This document shows positions 32,683 through 41,384 of a stretch of DNA of 43,006 nt, one piece after another (the first letter of the stretch is position 1; every line of letters starts with the position of its first letter). Made by a program: the position numbers and the translations under genes. The notes under the pieces were generated by a model, which was not told the DNA's origin, searched no databases, and was given only the letters and a program-made list of their open reading frames with translations. Origin of the DNA: Lachnospiraceae bacterium (GTDB lineage: Bacteria; Bacillota; Clostridia; Lachnospirales; Lachnospiraceae); the NCBI GenBank assembly GCA_016281335.1, contig JAEEIK010000105.1, forward strand, positions 1 to 43,006. The letters are read 5' to 3'.

Positions 32683-34310
32683 AAGTATGTCTGCTGTATA
32701 AAGACAGGGAGAGGACCAACGAAGAGAGCTATTATGATACGGCCAGCATCATCAAGGATCTGGGGCTTAAGACACTGTTCCTTTCAGCTGCGAAAAAGCT
32801 TGTCTATGAAGCCGGAGAAGTGAAGCAGGTGGAGAAGGAAGATACTTATCTGATGGATACCATGCGGGCTGTAATGATGACACCCCTTGAATCTGAGGCA
32901 GAGATAAGATACAGGCAGGATATCATAAAGGACTGCATAGAGCATGAAGAACTGATACGCGCGCTGTATGGTATAAGCAGCAATGTGATACGTAAGTGGA
33001 ACGAGCTGGGCAGAGGGGGACGGGATAAGCTGCAGCAGAGCAATCCGGTAACGAAGCTGACTGCGGAGATAAGGGTGCTGCATCTTTTCAGTGATTCTTT
33101 ATCAGAGATAAGGACTCTGCTTTCGGAACAGGAAGGACTTAAGTCGGAAGGAATGCTCAGATTCAGGGAGCAGTTCTTTGAAGCATTTTCGGAGGAAAGA
33201 GAAGAGTATGTAAAAAAAGTGCTGGCGGATATTTCCTTCTATACTGACGGAGCTGATGAAGATGACGAAGGAAGAGACAAGGTAGTAAGGCCGCGGATAG
33301 TGATGGAAAGCGGACTCGAGGACGGACTTAAGTTCAGTTCTTTAAAGCTTAAAGAAGTTTCTTCTGCCAGTGAAAAGTTTTACAAGCCGGGAAGTACTAA
33401 AGCGAAGTTCAGGGAGTTTATGAATTCGCGCATACCGGATTCTTTTTCGACTGTTAACGATCTGAGGATAAACGAACAGGCAGGCCAGCTGGAATACGGG
33501 ATCGTAAGTTATGTAGTCGAAGGTCTTAAAGGTCTTACGGATGAGTTCCAGACTTTCTTTGACAGATTAAGATATCAGGCGGCGTTCTATCTGGCGGCGC
33601 TGCAGTTGAAACATCAGATGGAGCGAAGCGGTGATGAATGGTGTTTTCCCGAAGTATGTGGCAGAAGGGATCTGGAATTTGAGGAATTAAGAGAACTGGT
33701 AATGGGGCTGGAACGCCGCATGAGCGTCATAGGAAACAGCTGTTCCTTCAGACAGAAAGATCTGCTGATAGTGACAGGCGCGAACCAGGGGGGCAAATCC
33801 ACTTTTCTGCGAAGCATCGGAATCGCACAGGTGATGATGCAGTGCGGCCTCATGGTGATGGCAAAGTCTTATCGCGCAGGCATATTCCCCCGCATTTTTG
33901 TTCACTTTACCAGAAGAGAAGACAGCGAGATGAACAGCGGCAGGCTGGATGAGGAGTTGGGCCGTATGAATAAAATAGTAGAACAGATAGGTGATGGCTC
34001 GCTGTTGCTTCTGAATGAATCCTTTGCGACGACAACTGAGAAGGAAGGATCGGTGATAGCCTATGATATCATAAGGGCTCTTCGGGAAGCAGGGGTGAGG
34101 ATACTGACCGTTACACATCTGCTTTCATTTGCAAGACGTGTACATGAGGAGACAAAGGACGATCAGGCATCCGGAGTGGAATTCTTATCAGCTGAGAGAA
34201 AAGAAGACGGACGACGTACTTTCCGTATGATACGCCACGAACCGGAGCTTACCAGTTTCGGATTGGATCTTTATGAAGAAATAGTTGAAAACCGGTCGGA
34301 TAAACTTTAA
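32679..34310 (+). CDS. MutS-like ATPase, second of a tandem pair
   Basis: 543 residues, start coupled by ATGA to the preceding gene. Helical core (about 40-350), then the ATPase: Walker A TGANQGGKSTFLRS (366-379), MVMAKSYRAGIFPRIFVHFTRREDSEMNSGRLDEELGRM, Walker B-like LLLLNESFATTTEKEG with Asn446-Glu447, and VTHLLSFAR. As in its neighbour, Walker B Asp is Asn and the P-loop Met is Gln, so the changes are shared and not decay. There is no mismatch-binding domain and no Smr domain of MutS2. Its sequence is clearly related to the first gene but well diverged. Confidence 0.9.
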   Translation: MKVCLLYKDRERTNEESYYDTASIIKDLGLKTLFLSAAKKLVYEAGEVKQVEKEDTYLMDTMRAVMMTPLESEAEIRYRQDIIKDCIEHEELIRALYGISSNVIRKWNELGRGGRDKLQQSNPVTKLTAEIRVLHLFSDSLSEIRTLLSEQEGLKSEGMLRFREQFFEAFSEEREEYVKKVLADISFYTDGADEDDEGRDKVVRPRIVMESGLEDGLKFSSLKLKEVSSASEKFYKPGSTKAKFREFMNSRIPDSFSTVNDLRINEQAGQLEYGIVSYVVEGLKGLTDEFQTFFDRLRYQAAFYLAALQLKHQMERSGDEWCFPEVCGRRDLEFEELRELVMGLERRMSVIGNSCSFRQKDLLIVTGANQGGKSTFLRSIGIAQVMMQCGLMVMAKSYRAGIFPRIFVHFTRREDSEMNSGRLDEELGRMNKIVEQIGDGSLLLLNESFATTTEKEGSVIAYDIIRALREAGVRILTVTHLLSFARRVHEETKDDQASGVEFLSAERKEDGRRTFRMIRHEPELTSFGLDLYEEIVENRSDKL

Positions 34311-34341
34311 GAGTTTCTTAAAGATTTAAAAAAATGAAACA

Positions 34342-34350
34342 TGCTATGAT
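34342..34350 (+). promoter_or_regulatory. Extended -10 promoter of the ABC transporter genes
   Basis: TG-C-TATGAT at 34342-34350, 30 bases before the permease start; no convincing -35 hexamer at the usual distance. The first 40 bases after the MutS-like stop are A/T-rich. Confidence 0.4.
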
Positions 34351-34380
34351 CTCACTATCAGATATAGGAGAGATCATGGC

Positions 34381-36813
34381 ATGTTTTTTAAAATGTTGAA
34401 AAATGACCTGAAGGCACATAAAGGTCTGAATATCATACTGTTCTGCTTTATCGTGGGAGCGTCGGTCATTTCGGTGGTGGCGGCCAATCTCATGTATACG
34501 GAGATAATCGGCAGGCCTAAGACGGATAAGATCAGTAATGTGGCTAATATCGTGGTGAATACCAGTATAGGCATGGGAAGGCTTGAGGAGAAGAAGCGGG
34601 TCCTCTATGACTGGATGGATGAGAGCGCGATGATAGAAGAAGCTGAGATCAAGGAATATGGCAGGCTGACAGATGATGACGTCTGCATCAACGGAATGTA
34701 TGCCTGGGATAATAACTTTCCGGGGCATAAAGTTTTTCATCTGACGACAGCCTCATGGAGAGTAAATCTTTTATATAATGATGAGGACAAACGTTTTGCG
34801 CTTAGCTCGGGAGAGATGGCGCTCAGCTACAATCTTGCCGATATGGCCGGGATCAAAAGAGGTGATGAGGTACGCATCACCATGCAGATGGGAAACGTGT
34901 ATGCTTTCAAGGTTGCGGAAATATATAAAACACCTTTCGATGCTAACAGCGAAGAACTGATAATCTGCGATGCGGATTTTGAAAAACTTAAAAGCGAGAT
35001 GCCGCTTCGTTTTTGCAAGCTGCTGCTCAGGGCGGGGAACTTAAGCTATGCCGGGACTATACGTGATGAACTCTACGATATGCAGTTTGACGGCGAATAT
35101 CTGATAAGGGGATGTTCTTTATTTCAGTATACTCCCGAAATAGATTCAAATTTTACGGTAGTGGTTGTCATATCCTATTTTCTGACCATACTCAGCATAA
35201 TGATAATTATCATAATGATGATAACCATCAGATACATGATGATAGCTGCGATAAAACAGGAAGAAAAAGAAATAGGAATGATGCGTGCGATAGGCGTGGA
35301 TTCCTTCCGCTACCGCTGGATGTTTGCCGCCACGTATATCTCATTTGCGATCATAGGAGGTATAGCAGGGATCGCCGTGGGAGAACCGATTTCGGGATAT
35401 ATGCAGAAAAAACTCTGTAAGAACATCATATTAAGGGATCCTCTGATAATACAGAAGATAGGACTGATAGTATCCGTAAGTATAGTGGTTCTTATAATCG
35501 TTTTTGCAACGATCATGATGAGACGTATCCGGAAGATCTCGGTTGTGGAAGCCATACACGGACAAAATGTCGGTGAGCGTTTTGAAAAGTTTAATCGTAT
35601 AGATCTTTACCGTTCAAAAAAGTTTAAAGTTCCTTCGTTCCTTGCTGCGTCCGATATGGTCAACAGCTTTGCAAAATACAGTTTTCTCATTATCAGTTAT
35701 ATGCTGGCTGCAGTGATACTGCTTACGGTCTTTAATCTGAAAAGCACGCTTCACAGCAGGCAGTATCAGAAGAGTTTCCTTCAGGTGAACAGGGATTTTG
35801 TTTTCTATATAGAGGATGAACTCGCGGATTACTATTACCAGAAAGGCGGAGGTTACGAAGGGGCAGTAAACGCGTTTGTTGAGGATGCAAACAAAGAAGG
35901 TATTCCCCTGAAAGTCCGTTACATGGAAGGGCAGGATGGTGTTACCATTCTTAGCGGAGAAGGAGATGATATAGGAGCGACGCTGTGGTTCGGAGATACT
36001 TATAACGAAGGTTTTCCCTTAAGAAAAGGCGGTAAGCTTCCGCTTCATGAAAACGAGATCATGATGAGTTATTATACGGCGAAAAAGGAAGGTATAAAAA
36101 TAGGAGACAGTCTGAAGATACTTCTGACCGAATACGATGATGACAGGATAGGAACACATCAGGCAGAGAGAACATTTATCATCACAGGTTTCATGGATAT
36201 TATGGAGGAAGGCTATCCTGAGCTGGTGGCAGGTACGGAATATACCGGCGCATTTGATGCATATCACAAGTTGACCGATATAACACTGGATGCTCCGAGA
36301 TCGCAGCATGGGGCACTGATAAACAGACTGAAGGAAAGATTCGGTGAAGAGCATTTCAGAACATATGAAGAAAGCGTGGAGCGCACCTTCTCATATGTGA
36401 CCGGTACGATAGATGCGCTGAAGATCATATTTATCGTGATAATGATATTCGTGCTTGCATTAAATACAACGCTTTATACGACAGTGGACCTGACGGCAGA
36501 GACGCCGGGAATAGCGATACTTAAGTGCGTCGGCTTTTCGGAAAAGGATATAAGAAAGTGGCAGATGATAAGGATGCTGATCATCATGACGGCTGCGATA
36601 CTGCTTGGATATCTGGTTGAATTTACGCTGGTCGACAGGGTGGCGGGAAAAGTATTTGAGACCTTTGGAAACACCGGAAAGCATCTGATACCTGATCCAC
36701 TGGAAGCATTCGTGATAATCCCGGCGATGATAATACTGATAGGTGCGATAGTGATGAGGATCTGTGTGACAAAGATAAAGAGTATCAATCTGTGGAATAT
36801 AAGGGAGGACTGA
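34381..36813 (+). CDS. FtsX/MacB-type ABC transporter permease
   Basis: 810 residues; GGAGAG about ten bases before the ATG. Eight hydrophobic segments can be seen: about 17-40, 255-285, 318-338, 360-380, 437-457, 680-700, 735-755 and 780-797. A large extracellular region lies between the first and second (about 40-250) and another between the fifth and sixth (460-675). This is the duplicated FtsX layout (TM1-loop-TM2-4, twice) of the LolC/MacB/BceB-like group. Cytosolic loops include RYMMIAAIKQEEKEIGMMRAIG and CVGFSEKDIRKWQM, the usual ATPase-coupling segments. It works with the ATPase encoded next, one base after its stop. Such transporters move or sense peptides and lipids rather than import nutrients. 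Confidence 0.93.
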   Translation: MFFKMLKNDLKAHKGLNIILFCFIVGASVISVVAANLMYTEIIGRPKTDKISNVANIVVNTSIGMGRLEEKKRVLYDWMDESAMIEEAEIKEYGRLTDDDVCINGMYAWDNNFPGHKVFHLTTASWRVNLLYNDEDKRFALSSGEMALSYNLADMAGIKRGDEVRITMQMGNVYAFKVAEIYKTPFDANSEELIICDADFEKLKSEMPLRFCKLLLRAGNLSYAGTIRDELYDMQFDGEYLIRGCSLFQYTPEIDSNFTVVVVISYFLTILSIMIIIIMMITIRYMMIAAIKQEEKEIGMMRAIGVDSFRYRWMFAATYISFAIIGGIAGIAVGEPISGYMQKKLCKNIILRDPLIIQKIGLIVSVSIVVLIIVFATIMMRRIRKISVVEAIHGQNVGERFEKFNRIDLYRSKKFKVPSFLAASDMVNSFAKYSFLIISYMLAAVILLTVFNLKSTLHSRQYQKSFLQVNRDFVFYIEDELADYYYQKGGGYEGAVNAFVEDANKEGIPLKVRYMEGQDGVTILSGEGDDIGATLWFGDTYNEGFPLRKGGKLPLHENEIMMSYYTAKKEGIKIGDSLKILLTEYDDDRIGTHQAERTFIITGFMDIMEEGYPELVAGTEYTGAFDAYHKLTDITLDAPRSQHGALINRLKERFGEEHFRTYEESVERTFSYVTGTIDALKIIFIVIMIFVLALNTTLYTTVDLTAETPGIAILKCVGFSEKDIRKWQMIRMLIIMTAAILLGYLVEFTLVDRVAGKVFETFGNTGKHLIPDPLEAFVIIPAMIILIGAIVMRICVTKIKSINLWNIRED

Positions 36814-36814
36814 C

Positions 36815-37576
36815 ATGGGAACGGTCATTGAAGTAAAAGGCTTATGTAAAACTTACATAGTAAATAAATACAGCAACAATGTGCTGCGGAATATCGATTT
36901 TACTCTGGATGAAGGGGAGTTTGTTACTATCATGGGACCGTCCGGAAGCGGCAAGTCCACAATGCTTTATACGATAAGTGGTATGGACAGGGCAACGGCA
37001 GGTGATATCAGCTTTATGGGAAAAAACTATGCGGGAATGAAGGACAGCGAGATGGCTAAGATAAGGCTTGTCAGCATGGGCTTTATCTTCCAGCAGATGT
37101 ATATGATGAGGAAACTCTGTATACTTGATAATATATTGCTTCCGGGATTTCATGCCGGGCTGCAGGATAGAAAGCAGGTCAGGGAAGAAGCAGAGATGCT
37201 GATGCGAAGACTGGATATAATGGAGATCGCGGATAATGAGATAAATGAAGTTTCCGGAGGGCAGTTGCAGAGAGCGTGTTTATGCAGGGCACTGATCAAT
37301 CATCCCAAGGTATTGTTTGCCGATGAACCTACAGGGGCGCTTAATTCCAAGGCTGCAGGTGAAGTCATCAACGAGCTTGTAAAAGTAAACAGGGACGGTA
37401 CCGCGATCATGATGGTAACCCACAGCGCGAGAGTAGCAGCGGCAAGTGATAAGGTGATATATCTGATCGACGGACACATCGAAGGCTGCGTGGAACTCGG
37501 AAAACTGCAGGATGAAGCTGAACTTACACAGAGGGAGAGACAGATAAACAAGTGGCTGATGGAGCAGGGATGGTAG
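36815..37576 (+). CDS. ABC transporter ATP-binding protein (MacB/LolD type)
   Basis: 253 residues. Walker A GPSGSGKST, Q-loop IFQQMYMM, signature VSGGQLQRACLCRAL, Walker B VLFADEPTGALN and switch TH in VTHSARVA are all intact. The sequence (YIVNKYSNNVLRNIDFTLDEGEFVTIMGPSG) is of the MacB/LolD/BceA type that pairs with FtsX permeases. It drives the permease encoded immediately upstream. Its last bases precede the Ntn-hydrolase lipoprotein start by 11 bases, so one transcript is likely. Confidence 0.96.
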   Translation: MGTVIEVKGLCKTYIVNKYSNNVLRNIDFTLDEGEFVTIMGPSGSGKSTMLYTISGMDRATAGDISFMGKNYAGMKDSEMAKIRLVSMGFIFQQMYMMRKLCILDNILLPGFHAGLQDRKQVREEAEMLMRRLDIMEIADNEINEVSGGQLQRACLCRALINHPKVLFADEPTGALNSKAAGEVINELVKVNRDGTAIMMVTHSARVAAASDKVIYLIDGHIEGCVELGKLQDEAELTQRERQINKWLMEQGW

Positions 37577-37587
37577 GAGAGTCATAT

Positions 37588-38976
37588 ATGAAAAGAATTA
37601 CGATAACAATATTGATACTTGCGCTGCTTACCGGCTGCAGCGATGACATGCCGGACTTTGATGTGCCCGCGGCAGCAAACGCGGTAAGTATTCTGGAGCC
37701 GGTTGATACCACGCTTGTTTTAGACAGCTATGATGGAGAAGAAGCAAGATCCGAAGAGACGATCAAGTCATATGCTTCAAAAGACGGGCTGTGTGTTATT
37801 GAAAAGAAACCGTCATATTATGAAGTATGGCTGCACCATGACAAAGCTGAGCCTTATGAAGTAGGAAGGGCATATGCCGAAACCATAAAGGAGCTTGATG
37901 TTGATTATGCCGGAATACTGGAACCTTATCTTTACGAGAATATAAAAAACGCTTTTCCGAATCTTGATGATGATTATACTCCGGTTACAGACAGGATAAA
38001 TGAATTGGTGAAACAGATACCCGAAGCATACCTGCAGGAAATAAAAGGCCTTGCGGAAAGCTTATCTGACGGGGAGCGGGGCATGGAAGATAACGGGAAG
38101 ATGAGTTATGAAGAAGCCTTGCTTGCACAGATGGTACCCGATTGTGTAAGAGGCACCAATTGCAGCGCTCTGGCTGTATGGGGAGAAAAAAGCGCGACCG
38201 GTGGAATGTTGATCAGCAGAACACTTGACTGGCTCCAGGGCAGCGAATATCAGATGTGCACGGCCCAGGCGGTCACGCACTTTGTGATGGGGGAAGGGAA
38301 AAACAGTTATACTACCTTTGCGGTGCTGGGCATGCTGGATACGCTCACGGGACTTAACGATAAGGATGTCTTTGCGGGAATGTTGGATGCAGGCTGCGGT
38401 CATGACTATATCTGTGAAGGAAAGAAATGCTACAGCTTCGAACTGCGCTATGCTCTTGAGAACATGTCGGATGCACGCAGCATCGGTGAATACATGGTTT
38501 CGGAGAGCAAGAACTTTACTTATTCCCACAACATATTTGTGGCTGATAAAAACAACTGTTACGTGGCGGAAGACTGCGTGGATACAGGAGAAGACAACGA
38601 AGGACTGTCGATGCTGCGTGATAAGGATACGAAACTATTTGACGGCATCAGCTGGGATAATCCGGACAGTTTATGCGTGGTAAACGCATTCCAGTCCGAA
38701 GGCATGGAAGATGCACTCACTGCAAGCGGCGGCAACCTGGTACGTTTTACAAAATATAATACCTGGGTGGCTGAGAAAGATAAACTCACGGCTGCGGATA
38801 TAAAGAGCATAGTTACTCGGGAGAGCATTGAGAGAGCGCCGGTTTTTCAGGGGATATATTCCTATCTGACATATCATGTCATCGTTTATGATTATGCTGC
38901 GGGAAATCTTGACATCTGTTTCACCGGAACAGAAGGCAGTACGGATCATCCTGTCTTTACGAGAGTGGCACATTGA
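37588..38976 (+). CDS. Lipoprotein of the C45/acid-ceramidase-like Ntn-hydrolase superfamily
   Basis: 462 residues from the ATG at 37588, which has AGGAGA seven bases upstream. An in-frame ATG at 37552 lies inside the ABC gene. The lipoprotein signal MKRITITILILALLTGC has its Cys at 17. The mature part shows EVGRAYAETIKEL, then RGTNCSALAVWG with Cys192 as probable autoprocessed nucleophile, GGMLISRTLDW with the Arg and Asp of the active site, and later NIFVADKNNCYVAE and SLCVVNAF. This order fits C45 peptidase/acyltransferase-like amide hydrolases. Substrate is likely an N-acyl amide or peptide-like molecule outside the cell. Being between an ABC transporter and a two-component system, it may degrade the compound these genes respond to. 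Confidence 0.82.
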   Translation: MKRITITILILALLTGCSDDMPDFDVPAAANAVSILEPVDTTLVLDSYDGEEARSEETIKSYASKDGLCVIEKKPSYYEVWLHHDKAEPYEVGRAYAETIKELDVDYAGILEPYLYENIKNAFPNLDDDYTPVTDRINELVKQIPEAYLQEIKGLAESLSDGERGMEDNGKMSYEEALLAQMVPDCVRGTNCSALAVWGEKSATGGMLISRTLDWLQGSEYQMCTAQAVTHFVMGEGKNSYTTFAVLGMLDTLTGLNDKDVFAGMLDAGCGHDYICEGKKCYSFELRYALENMSDARSIGEYMVSESKNFTYSHNIFVADKNNCYVAEDCVDTGEDNEGLSMLRDKDTKLFDGISWDNPDSLCVVNAFQSEGMEDALTASGGNLVRFTKYNTWVAEKDKLTAADIKSIVTRESIERAPVFQGIYSYLTYHVIVYDYAAGNLDICFTGTEGSTDHPVFTRVAH

Positions 38977-38978
38977 TG

Positions 38979-39007
38979 TTGAAAAAATACAGTGGGAATG
39001 ATATCCT
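38979..39007 (+). promoter_or_regulatory. Putative promoter of the two-component genes
   Basis: TTGAAA (38979-38984), 17-base spacer, TATCCT (39002-39007). It starts two bases after the Ntn-hydrolase stop and 57 bases before the response-regulator start. Confidence 0.45.
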
Positions 39008-39064
39008 AAAACACATGGTGAGATCCTTTGAACAGCACTCCCGGAATGACATGTGAGGTTATCA

Positions 39065-39745
39065 ATGACTGACGTTCTTATAATAGAAGATGATGATGAA
39101 CTGCGCGGACTGCTCTGCGATTTTCTGGAAGTCGAGGGCTATAAGGTGAACGGAGCAGCAACGGCAGAGGAAGGTATCGAATATCTTGAACGTGAATCTG
39201 TGCGCATTATCCTTCTGGATCTGATGCTTCCGGGCATAGACGGGTTTACGGCCTGCAGTGCCATAAGAGAACACAAGGATATCCCCATAATCATGATGAG
39301 TGCGAGAGGCGACGATGAGAGCAAGCTTACCGGTTACAAGCTGGGGGCAGATGATTATCTTGAAAAGCCCGTATCCGTACCGATACTGAACGCCAAGGTA
39401 AAGGCACTGATCCACAGGAGCGAGACCGTTGCGGGTTCAGTTGAACTACTGAAGTGCGGATCTGTCTCGATAGATACCGGTAAGAGACAGGTATACAAGA
39501 ATGATAAGCCCTGTGAGATCAGAGGAAAGCTCTATGATCTTCTTCTGTTTATGATGAAGAACAGCAGAAGGCTGTTATTAAAAGAAGAGCTTTATGATGC
39601 GGTATGGGGTGATGCCTTTGTGGAACCTTCAACTCTTAACGTGCATATCAGATGGCTGAGGGAACGTCTAGAAGACGAGCCGGATTCCCCGCACATCATA
39701 AAGACAGTATGGCGCAAGGGTTATATATTTGGTGAAGACGATTGA
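39065..39745 (+). CDS. OmpR-family response regulator
   Basis: 226 residues from the ATG at 39065 (GAGG seven bases upstream; the GTG at 39053 lies next to that site). The receiver domain has the acidic pair EDDDE, phosphoacceptor Asp in ILLDLMLPG, Ser in MMSARGDD and Lys in LEKPVSVP. The C-terminal winged helix has RGKLYDLLLFMMKNSRRLL, VWGDAF and VDPSTLN-like VEPSTLNVHIRWLRERLEDEP, then IKTVWRKGYIF. It is the partner of the kinase encoded by the overlapping next gene and likely controls the neighbouring ABC genes. Confidence 0.95.
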   Translation: MTDVLIIEDDDELRGLLCDFLEVEGYKVNGAATAEEGIEYLERESVRIILLDLMLPGIDGFTACSAIREHKDIPIIMMSARGDDESKLTGYKLGADDYLEKPVSVPILNAKVKALIHRSETVAGSVELLKCGSVSIDTGKRQVYKNDKPCEIRGKLYDLLLFMMKNSRRLLLKEELYDAVWGDAFVEPSTLNVHIRWLRERLEDEPDSPHIIKTVWRKGYIFGEDD

Positions 39746-41067
39746 AGAGCATAGTCAGGCTTAGCGTTATAACAACACTTATTTTTATTGCGGCATCGCT
39801 GCTCATATTTCCTGCTATAAAAAAACATTATGACAATGAAAACGGTATGAGAAATATCGTGATGAACCGTATGCTCATAGATGCGGAAGCTGCCGTAAAT
39901 GCAGGACTTAACTATGCTGCGGATATTGAAAGCTATCGCAGAGAGTACGAGGACAGGGCTGTGCCTGATACCGTGGAGTATATCGGAATAAATGAACTGC
40001 CCTCTTATGGTGAGGAAACTAAACGGGATGCATTCGGAGCACAATTTGTATTTCAGGTAAAGGGTACTGACGGAAAACTTGAAGGTTTTCTTAAGATAAC
40101 ATATCTGTCCGGAGATGAGAAATTTACATATCTTACCGTAGCAGCAATAATGCTGCTCTCCTATCTTGTCTTAATGCTTATCGTGATAATGCTTTACAGA
40201 CTGATGGTAAAACCTTTCAATGCACTCTCGGAATATCCCGAAAAGATAGCAAAGGGCAGACTTACGGATGGTATACCTCAGAACAGATCGGGGATTTTCG
40301 GTAAATACATCTGGGGCATGAACATGCTGAAAGATGAGATGAGCCTAAAGGACAAAAACATTAATGCAATGGAGAGGGAAAAACAGACCCTGATAATCTC
40401 CATTGCTCATGGCATAAAGACTCCGCTTTCAAATATCAGACTTTATGCGGAGGCGATAGAGAAGGGTATCTATCATAAAGATAAAACACCTGATGAGAAG
40501 GATGCGGAGACTGCCGGAAAGATCCGACAGAATGTTGATAAGGTGGAAGCTCTCGTAAAAGAGATCATGGACAGCAGCGCATCAACAACAGTTGAGCACA
40601 CTAGCGTGATAAGCTCCTTCTATCTTAAGGAACTGATGGATATCGTAAAAAAAGAATATTCCGGAAGGATGGAACTGCTGCATATTCCTTTCGAGACAGT
40701 ATGCGAAAACGATCCTATCCTTTTAAGTGATAAGGACGGTTTATATAAGGTGATATCCCAGCTTCTGGATAATGCGATAAAGTACGGCTCCGGTCAGGGC
40801 ATCAGTGTGCGCATGGGCAGACAGGACGAGGATGTGATCATCAGTGTTAAGAACAAAGGCAGCGTGCTTTCTGAAGAAGAGACTGCATATGTGTTCAAGA
40901 GTTTCTGGCGCGGTTCAAATGCAAAAGGGAAAGAGGGCCAGGGCATAGGCCTGTACGTTTCCAAGAAGATCGCGGAAAAACTCGGCGGTGACATCTTTAT
41001 GAAGTGCTGGGAGTCGGAGGATACCACTGAAGTCACGCTTATAATTCCGATGGACGCAAATTCATGA
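39742..41067 (+). CDS. Sensor histidine kinase
   Basis: 441 residues from a TTG at 39742 that overlaps the response-regulator stop (TTGA). This start is needed to include the first membrane helix (LSVITTLIFIAASLLIFPAI). An extracellular region of about 100 residues follows, then a second helix (FTYLTVAAIMLLSYLVLMLIVIML). The cytoplasmic part has a HAMP-like linker, HisKA with the phospho-His in SIAHGIKTPLSNIRLYAEAI, the N box QLLDNAIKYGSG, and the ATP lid region GQGIGLYVSKKIAEKLGG. It phosphorylates the preceding regulator. The stimulus is unknown; a peptide or cell-envelope signal would suit the adjacent FtsX-type transporter. Confidence 0.93.
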   Translation: MKSIVRLSVITTLIFIAASLLIFPAIKKHYDNENGMRNIVMNRMLIDAEAAVNAGLNYAADIESYRREYEDRAVPDTVEYIGINELPSYGEETKRDAFGAQFVFQVKGTDGKLEGFLKITYLSGDEKFTYLTVAAIMLLSYLVLMLIVIMLYRLMVKPFNALSEYPEKIAKGRLTDGIPQNRSGIFGKYIWGMNMLKDEMSLKDKNINAMEREKQTLIISIAHGIKTPLSNIRLYAEAIEKGIYHKDKTPDEKDAETAGKIRQNVDKVEALVKEIMDSSASTTVEHTSVISSFYLKELMDIVKKEYSGRMELLHIPFETVCENDPILLSDKDGLYKVISQLLDNAIKYGSGQGISVRMGRQDEDVIISVKNKGSVLSEEETAYVFKSFWRGSNAKGKEGQGIGLYVSKKIAEKLGGDIFMKCWESEDTTEVTLIIPMDANS

Positions 41068-41079
41068 ATTAAAAAATCA

Positions 41080-41108
41080 TTGACAAGGCGAAGGAGCTTT
41101 GTTATGAT
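41080..41108 (+). promoter_or_regulatory. Strong sigma-A promoter of the GNAT-RsgA leader
   Basis: Consensus TTGACA (41080-41085), 17-base spacer, TATGAT (41103-41108). It is the best promoter in the window and lies 277 bases before the GNAT-RsgA start, so the transcript has a long leader. Confidence 0.85.
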
Positions 41109-41152
41109 TTGCAGGAAATATAAATTTTGAAGAAAGCGAGGTAATCATAATT

Positions 41153-41218
41153 ATGCGTGTAAACAGAACAGAGATTGCAAGTGAATATGGTATGAAGACC
41201 TCGGTTTGTGCATATTGA
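41153..41218 (+). CDS. Putative 21-residue leader peptide
   Basis: A 21-codon frame starts at ATG 41153, with GCGAGGT about ten bases upstream, begins MRVNRTEIAS and ends TSVCAY before TGA. It lies 45 bases after a strong promoter. Its last codons contain ACCTCGG (41198-41204), complementary to CCGAGGT at 41293-41299 beyond a terminator hairpin. It is too short for a recognisable domain. Layout of promoter, short ORF, terminator and then a ribosome-related gene suggests control by ribosome stalling. Its translation is unproven. Confidence 0.55.
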   Translation: MRVNRTEIASEYGMKTSVCAY

Positions 41219-41250
41219 TCTTTTGTAATATTCTTATATGATCATTTCCG

Positions 41251-41276
41251 ACCGTGGCAGCTGTCACGGTATTTTT
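41251..41276 (+). terminator. Leader terminator (attenuator) before GNAT-RsgA
   Basis: ACCGTGGC pairs with GTCACGGT (eight pairs with one G-U, loop AGCT), followed by ATTTTT. It lies between the short ORF and the main gene and is flanked by the mutually complementary ACCTCGG and CCGAGGT. A further CCCTTTT/AAAAGGG inverted repeat (41328-41356) precedes the ribosome binding site. Confidence 0.75.
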
Positions 41277-41384
41277 ATGTCCATTTTCAATCCCGAGGTT
41301 TCAGACAAAATCGTTTTATGTTTTGATCCCTTTTTATGACAGTGTGCCTAAAAGGGAAGTATGTGTTTATGATCGGAGGGAAAA

